The notes under the pieces were generated by a model that made no database searches, had not been told where the DNA came from, and worked only from the letters and a program-made list of their open reading frames with translations. This document shows positions 41,514 through 44,763 of a stretch of 44,763 nucleotides of DNA, piece by piece. Within the stretch, counting starts at the first letter, position 1. The number at the start of each line of letters is the position of its first letter. Both the position numbers and the translations under genes were made by a program. Origin of the DNA: CAKUIA01 sp044433115 (lineage in GTDB: Bacteria > Verrucomicrobiota > Verrucomicrobiia > Opitutales > Intestinicryptomonadaceae); the NCBI GenBank assembly GCA_044433115.1, contig JAWXTY010000014.1, positions 1 to 44,763 of the forward strand, read 5' to 3'.

Positions 41514-42473
41514 TCAAGGATTAATTGACTCACATTTTGGCGACAAAGTTCCAATTAGCTTTGCCTTAGAGCCATCAGTATAAGCCTTAAATATTGCTAT
41601 GTAGTATCGAAAATCGTTGATAGGCTCAAACCAAGGGCAAGCCCCAACTTGGGATACACCAATCATTGCTTCGCTCTTGTTGCCATCTTGGTCGTAGTAA
41701 TAATCCCAATCAGTTGCAGGAGTTATAAAGAGAGGGATAATTATGCCATCTTGCTTTGCTCCATTACCAGTTTCATCCTCATTTTCTTCACCTGTTATAA
41801 TCAAATCAGACAAAGTGACTGCAGGATCTGAAAATGCAGTAAATGGGTCGTCGTAACTATAATAAGGCAAAGGAATGCCATTTATAGAAATGGGGTCGCC
41901 AGTTGTACTTAGAGCAGAAGTATCAGCTAATCCATCAGAGCCAACAGACCAAGAGTTGTACCAATTATTATTTATTACACAAAGACTAAGATTAGTACTA
42001 CTTGCTACATCTAAGTCAACAAAGGCTACATTTACGCGAGAGCTAGAAGTCAAGCTTGTAGAAAAGCCCCCTGCAGCTAAATAATACATACCTGCTTTAC
42101 GTAGTGAATTTTTTATCTCTTTTGCTGTGTCATCACTTAATCTAATTCTGCCAGAACCCGCTGCCATATTTAGCCAAGTGTAAGATGGAATGTCGGCAAT
42201 GCCTGAAGTCGTTCCCATTAATTGAGTGTCGCCTTCTGCGTTAGAGCTAGCTTCAAAGCCAGTGTGTAGCCTTGTAGGATACGCTCCATAGAGGGCGTGA
42301 AATTTAGTGAGTTGGCTAAGCGTGCCATAACTAGAAGCGTCGCTTGCAGTTTTTTTCGCCTCGCTTTCCGATACATCAAAACTAGGCAATATGATAGCAG
42401 TTAGCGCTCCAATAATCACAATAACTATCATCAGCTCTATCAAAGAAAACGCTCTCTTTTTTTCCTGTATCAT
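41514..42473 (-). CDS. Pilin-like protein, paralogue of the 43789 gene
   Basis: 319 residues. Prepilin signal KRA-FSLIELMIVIVIIGALTA. The rest tracks the second pilin: GTLSQLTKFHALYGAYPTRL, INGIPLPYYSYDDP, QVGACPWFEP, FRYYIAIFK, DGSKAKLIGTLSP and a C-terminal NP. These suggest a major-pilin type subunit that has diverged. ATG at 42473 with little leader if the promoter at 42485-42513 is real. First gene of the downstream run. Confidence 0.8.
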   Translation of the reverse strand: MIQEKKRAFSLIELMIVIVIIGALTAIILPSFDVSESEAKKTASDASSYGTLSQLTKFHALYGAYPTRLHTGFEASSNAEGDTQLMGTTSGIADIPSYTWLNMAAGSGRIRLSDDTAKEIKNSLRKAGMYYLAAGGFSTSLTSSSRVNVAFVDLDVASSTNLSLCVINNNWYNSWSVGSDGLADTSALSTTGDPISINGIPLPYYSYDDPFTAFSDPAVTLSDLIITGEENEDETGNGAKQDGIIIPLFITPATDWDYYYDQDGNKSEAMIGVSQVGACPWFEPINDFRYYIAIFKAYTDGSKAKLIGTLSPKCESINP

Positions 42474-42484
42474 ATAATATAAAT

Positions 42485-42513
42485 ATCAAAGTTAGTTTAA
42501 TCTAACTTGTCAA
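42485..42513 (-). promoter_or_regulatory. Putative pilin promoter with an inverted repeat in the spacer
   Basis: Minus-strand -35 TTGACA (42513-42508), 17-nt spacer, -10 TTTGAT (42490-42485). The inverted repeat AAGTTAG (42489-42495) / CTAACTT (42502-42508) fills the spacer and touches both boxes, so it may be an operator. Confidence 0.45.
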
Positions 42514-42541
42514 GTAAAAAATAATAAAATAACAAATAACG

Positions 42542-42561
42542 CTTTAAGGAAAACCTTAAAA
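42542..42561. other. Short hairpin between pilin and ATPase remnant
   Basis: CTTTAAGG-AAAA-CCTTAAAAG, an 8-bp stem with a tetraloop. No T-run. It lies at the point where the homologous part of the truncated ATPase begins to be lost. Confidence 0.4.
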
Positions 42562-42603
42562 GCTAAGCTTGCATTTCAACAAAGCCTCCCCAAAGCCCAA
42601 GAT

Positions 42604-43617
42604 TTGGATAAGGTTTTAGAAGCTTTGTATATAGTTTATGGCGATTTCAAGTATTTGTTTTTAGATGAGATACAAAACATAAAGGGCTGGAATTTATTTG
42701 TCTCTAGGTTGCTTCGTCAAAAAATACATCTTTTAATAACTGGATCGAATGCAAAGTTATTAAGCTCTGAGCTTAGCACTTATTTGACAGGCAGATACAA
42801 CGCAATAGAGCTATTTCCATTCTCCTTTAAAGAGTATTTAGAGTTTTCAAATATAAATGCAAAAGGCTTGTCTACAAAGGAAATTGCTTTCAAAAAAAGA
42901 GCCTTTGAGAAGTATCTCATAGATGGGGGCTTTCCTGAAGTTTTCAACATAAGAGACTCAAAGTCATATATTAAGCAATTGGTTGATAGTATAATTACAG
43001 TTGATATAAAAAAGCGTTTTAAAATTCGTTATATAGATGCCTTAGTTAAAATAAAGAATTATATGATAGCTAATTTTGCTAAGGAAACTAACTATAAAGC
43101 CTTGGCGAAAAGCTTTGAATTAGGTAGCCAACACACTGCTCAAAACTATGTAAATTATTTAAGGCAAAGTTATTTATTAGTTGGTTTAAATAAATTTTCC
43201 TACAAAGCAAAAGAGCGAGTTCGAAAGGAAAAGATGTATTTAATCGACCCATCTTTAGTGAATGGGCAAGAAAACAATTTGAGTTCTGAAAATCTAGGGT
43301 GGAAGCTAGAGAACGTAGTCTTTTTAGAGCTACTTAGACGTAAAAAATATGACGATTTCGATATATATTATTATAATAATGCTTATGAAATAGACTTTGT
43401 TTTATGCAAGGGAATAAATGCAATAGAGCTTATACAAGTTTCGCTAAATATAGAAGACCCCAAGACTTTCAAAAGAGAAAAATCTGCCTTAGTCAAGGCG
43501 TGTAGAGATTTAAAGTGCGACAAACTAAGCCTAATAACATTTGGCGAGAATGAAGTGCATAATATTGACAATCTGCAAATAAGCGAACAAAACGCTATCG
43601 ACTGGCTACTTAGTTAA
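42604..43617 (+). pseudogene. N-terminally truncated AAA / DUF4143 ATPase
   Basis: 337 residues from a TTG at 42604. Family members start with a P-loop (G-x-RR-x-GKT type), but here the sequence begins at about the Walker B strand (YLFLDEIQNI) and continues with LITGSNAKLLSSELSTYLTGRY, FSFKEYLEF, GGFPEV, then a complete DUF4143 C-terminal region with the nuclease-like FDIYYYNNAYEIDFVL. No ATG and no ribosome binding site; the frame is open upstream to about 42529 but codes for unrelated sequence. The Walker A is missing, so a functional ATPase is unlikely. It lies between two pilin genes on the opposite strand. Confidence 0.75.
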
Positions 43618-43642
43618 AATAATTAACAATAGATGGGAAACA

Positions 43643-43676
43643 AAAAGGCTCGAAGAAATAAATCCTCGAGCCTTTT
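43643..43676 (+). terminator. Terminator downstream of the ATPase remnant
   Basis: AAAAGGCTCGA (43643-43653) / TCGAGCCTTTT (43666-43676), 12-nt loop, followed by a T-rich tail on the plus strand. Confidence 0.65.
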
Positions 43677-43761
43677 GTATTTTTACTTAGAGTGAAAGTT
43701 TTAAATATTTTTAAAATCTCAGATTTTATCTAATCTTCATTTTCAACTTTCAATTTTCAAT

Positions 43762-43788
43762 TATAAAAGTGGCTAAGCCACTTTTATA
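43762..43788 (-). terminator. Palindrome directly after the pilin stop
   Basis: TATAAAAGTGGCT-A-AGCCACTTTTATA, perfect 13-bp arms with one central base, ending exactly at the stop codon of the 43789 pilin gene. Probably its own terminator, separating it from the rest of the locus. Confidence 0.65.
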
Positions 43789-44763
43789 TTAAGGGTTCAA
43801 AGAACCACCTTCAGGACACATAGTACCTAAAAGCTTAGCCTTAGAGCCATCTGCATATAACTTGAATATACCAATGTAGTAACGGAACTCAGCACCACCT
43901 TCTAACCAAGGGCATTGTCCTACTTGTGCAACTTGAATCTTAGAGTCATTTTCGCCACCATTAGCGTCATACCAGTGATCCCAATCTGTTGTAGGAGCCA
44001 AGAACAAAGGAACTACAATACCATCACCGCTTTCTCCACCAATCATAGCTGCTGAAGTAATACTAGTTGGCAAAGCTGTTCCGTCTTCATACTCAGTGCG
44101 AGGGTCTTCAAACATATAGTAAGGCAAAGGTATGCCATTTATAGTGATAGGAGTTGAAGTAATATCTAATTCTGCATCATTAGCAGTGCCATCATCGTTT
44201 ATAGCCCAAGCTTCAAACCAATCAGAAGTAATTGCAGAAAGGTAAACAGCCTTAGCTGTTGTCATTGATGTATTTCCCGCTATACCATTAAAAGCTACAT
44301 AAGCAATGTTAGAATTTGCAGCTTCAATTGGGAACCCTCCACATGCCAATGAAATAATACCCGCTTCTCTTAAAGAATCTCCAAAATCACGATAAGCTGC
44401 ATTATTAACATTAAAAGATGTTGAACGAGCAGTACTAGAAGCACCGCTAGCCATATTCAATGCAGTAAATGATGGAATTTTAGCGAACACAGAATCCTCA
44501 GAAGTACCCATTAACTCTTCAGTTGAAGCGCCACCCTTAGCAGCTTCATAGCCAGTGTGCATTCTTGCTGGATATGCACCATTTAGAGAACGGAACTTTG
44601 TTAATTGCGATAAAGTGCCGTAGTTAGAAGCATCGCAGCCTGCGTCTTTTGCTTCTGCTTCAGAAACGTCGAACTGTGGCAATATGATTGCTGTTAATGC
44701 ACCTATGATAACGATAACTATCATAAGCTCGATTAGTGAGAATGCTTTCTTAGCTCTTCTCAA
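43789..44763 (-). CDS. Major pilin-like protein (5' end at window edge)
   Basis: At least 324 residues; the first in-window codon is TTG, so the true start may lie outside. Prepilin signal KKA-FSLIELMIVIVIIGALTA, Glu5 and Ala at -1. The body (GTLSQLTKFRSLNGAYPARM, INGIPLPYYMFEDP, QVGQCPWLEG, FRYYIGIFKLY, DGSKAKLLGTM, terminal NP) closely follows the 41514 paralogue. A terminator abuts its stop, and its sequence looks GC-richer in codon choice than the neighbours, consistent with high expression (inference). Paired Cys residues near both ends could form a disulfide. Confidence 0.8.
   Translation of the reverse strand: MRRAKKAFSLIELMIVIVIIGALTAIILPQFDVSEAEAKDAGCDASNYGTLSQLTKFRSLNGAYPARMHTGYEAAKGGASTEELMGTSEDSVFAKIPSFTALNMASGASSTARSTSFNVNNAAYRDFGDSLREAGIISLACGGFPIEAANSNIAYVAFNGIAGNTSMTTAKAVYLSAITSDWFEAWAINDDGTANDAELDITSTPITINGIPLPYYMFEDPRTEYEDGTALPTSITSAAMIGGESGDGIVVPLFLAPTTDWDHWYDANGGENDSKIQVAQVGQCPWLEGGAEFRYYIGIFKLYADGSKAKLLGTMCPEGGSLNP

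Overview
The window reads as a low-GC (roughly one third G+C by eye) Gram-negative bacterial chromosome. The best fit is a host-associated Verrucomicrobiota of the Opitutales type. This rests on the short PVC-style omega subunit (RpoZ), the gene vocabulary (DUF3137/LemA cassette, Ala-preceded prepilin signals, combined T2SS/T4P locus) and exported proteins with outer-membrane signatures. The taxonomic call is inference; no rRNA is present.

Layout, left to right. 1-412: heptamer repeats and one copy of a dispersed ~125-bp hairpin repeat. 413-1246: rplM-rpsI (minus). 1404-4874 (plus): a triple META-domain lipoprotein with a long Ala/Lys/Glu helix, rpoZ, a foldback MITE-like element, smpB and trmL. 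trmL sits directly upstream of tRNA-Leu(CAA), the kind of tRNA that TrmL modifies. 5183-7113: a LemA / DUF3137 / small membrane protein cassette. 7114-9334 (minus): tsaE, then a 600-bp non-coding zone of long covarying hairpins, then a class I aminotransferase. 9463-11040 (plus): tmk-holB. 11085-11957: an orphan KilA-N gene. tRNA-Gln(UUG) follows. 12312-14433 (minus): the tightly overlapping rsmA / alpha-beta hydrolase / DJ-1 operon. 14538-15819 (plus): mazG-ygjP, convergent with 15833-17804 (minus): polyprenyl synthase-hemA. 17911-19532 (plus): dus-TPR. 19610-22507 (minus): gltD-like / surE / comF. 22508-24958: an accessory stretch with phased A-tracts, tRNA-Gly, two tandem copies of the dispersed repeat, tRNA-Lys/tRNA-Arg and a rearranged outer-membrane pseudogene.

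24959-31092 (minus) is a heavy-metal efflux operon. It opens with a His/Cys-rich exported metal-binding protein (CzcI-like in position), followed by a TolC/CzcC-like outer-membrane factor, a His-rich periplasmic adaptor and a CusA/CzcA-type RND pump. 31116-44763 (minus) is one continuous type II secretion / type IV pilus-like locus: two large paralogous pilins, two further pseudopilin-like proteins, PilN/GspL-like, PilO/GspM-like, GspE/PilB, GspF/PilC, PilP/GspC-like, a secretin and PilT. An N-terminally truncated AAA/DUF4143 ATPase remnant sits between the two pilin paralogues.

The most unusual content is non-coding. The ~120-nt hairpin elements at 7573-8154 keep a helix by compensatory change. 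Several gene ends have the stop codon inside a palindrome; in one case both convergent genes take their final Phe-Phe-stop from the two arms of the same palindrome. A second repeat family is dispersed over tRNA and gene ends. Three of five tRNAs begin with a G1-U72 wobble pair.
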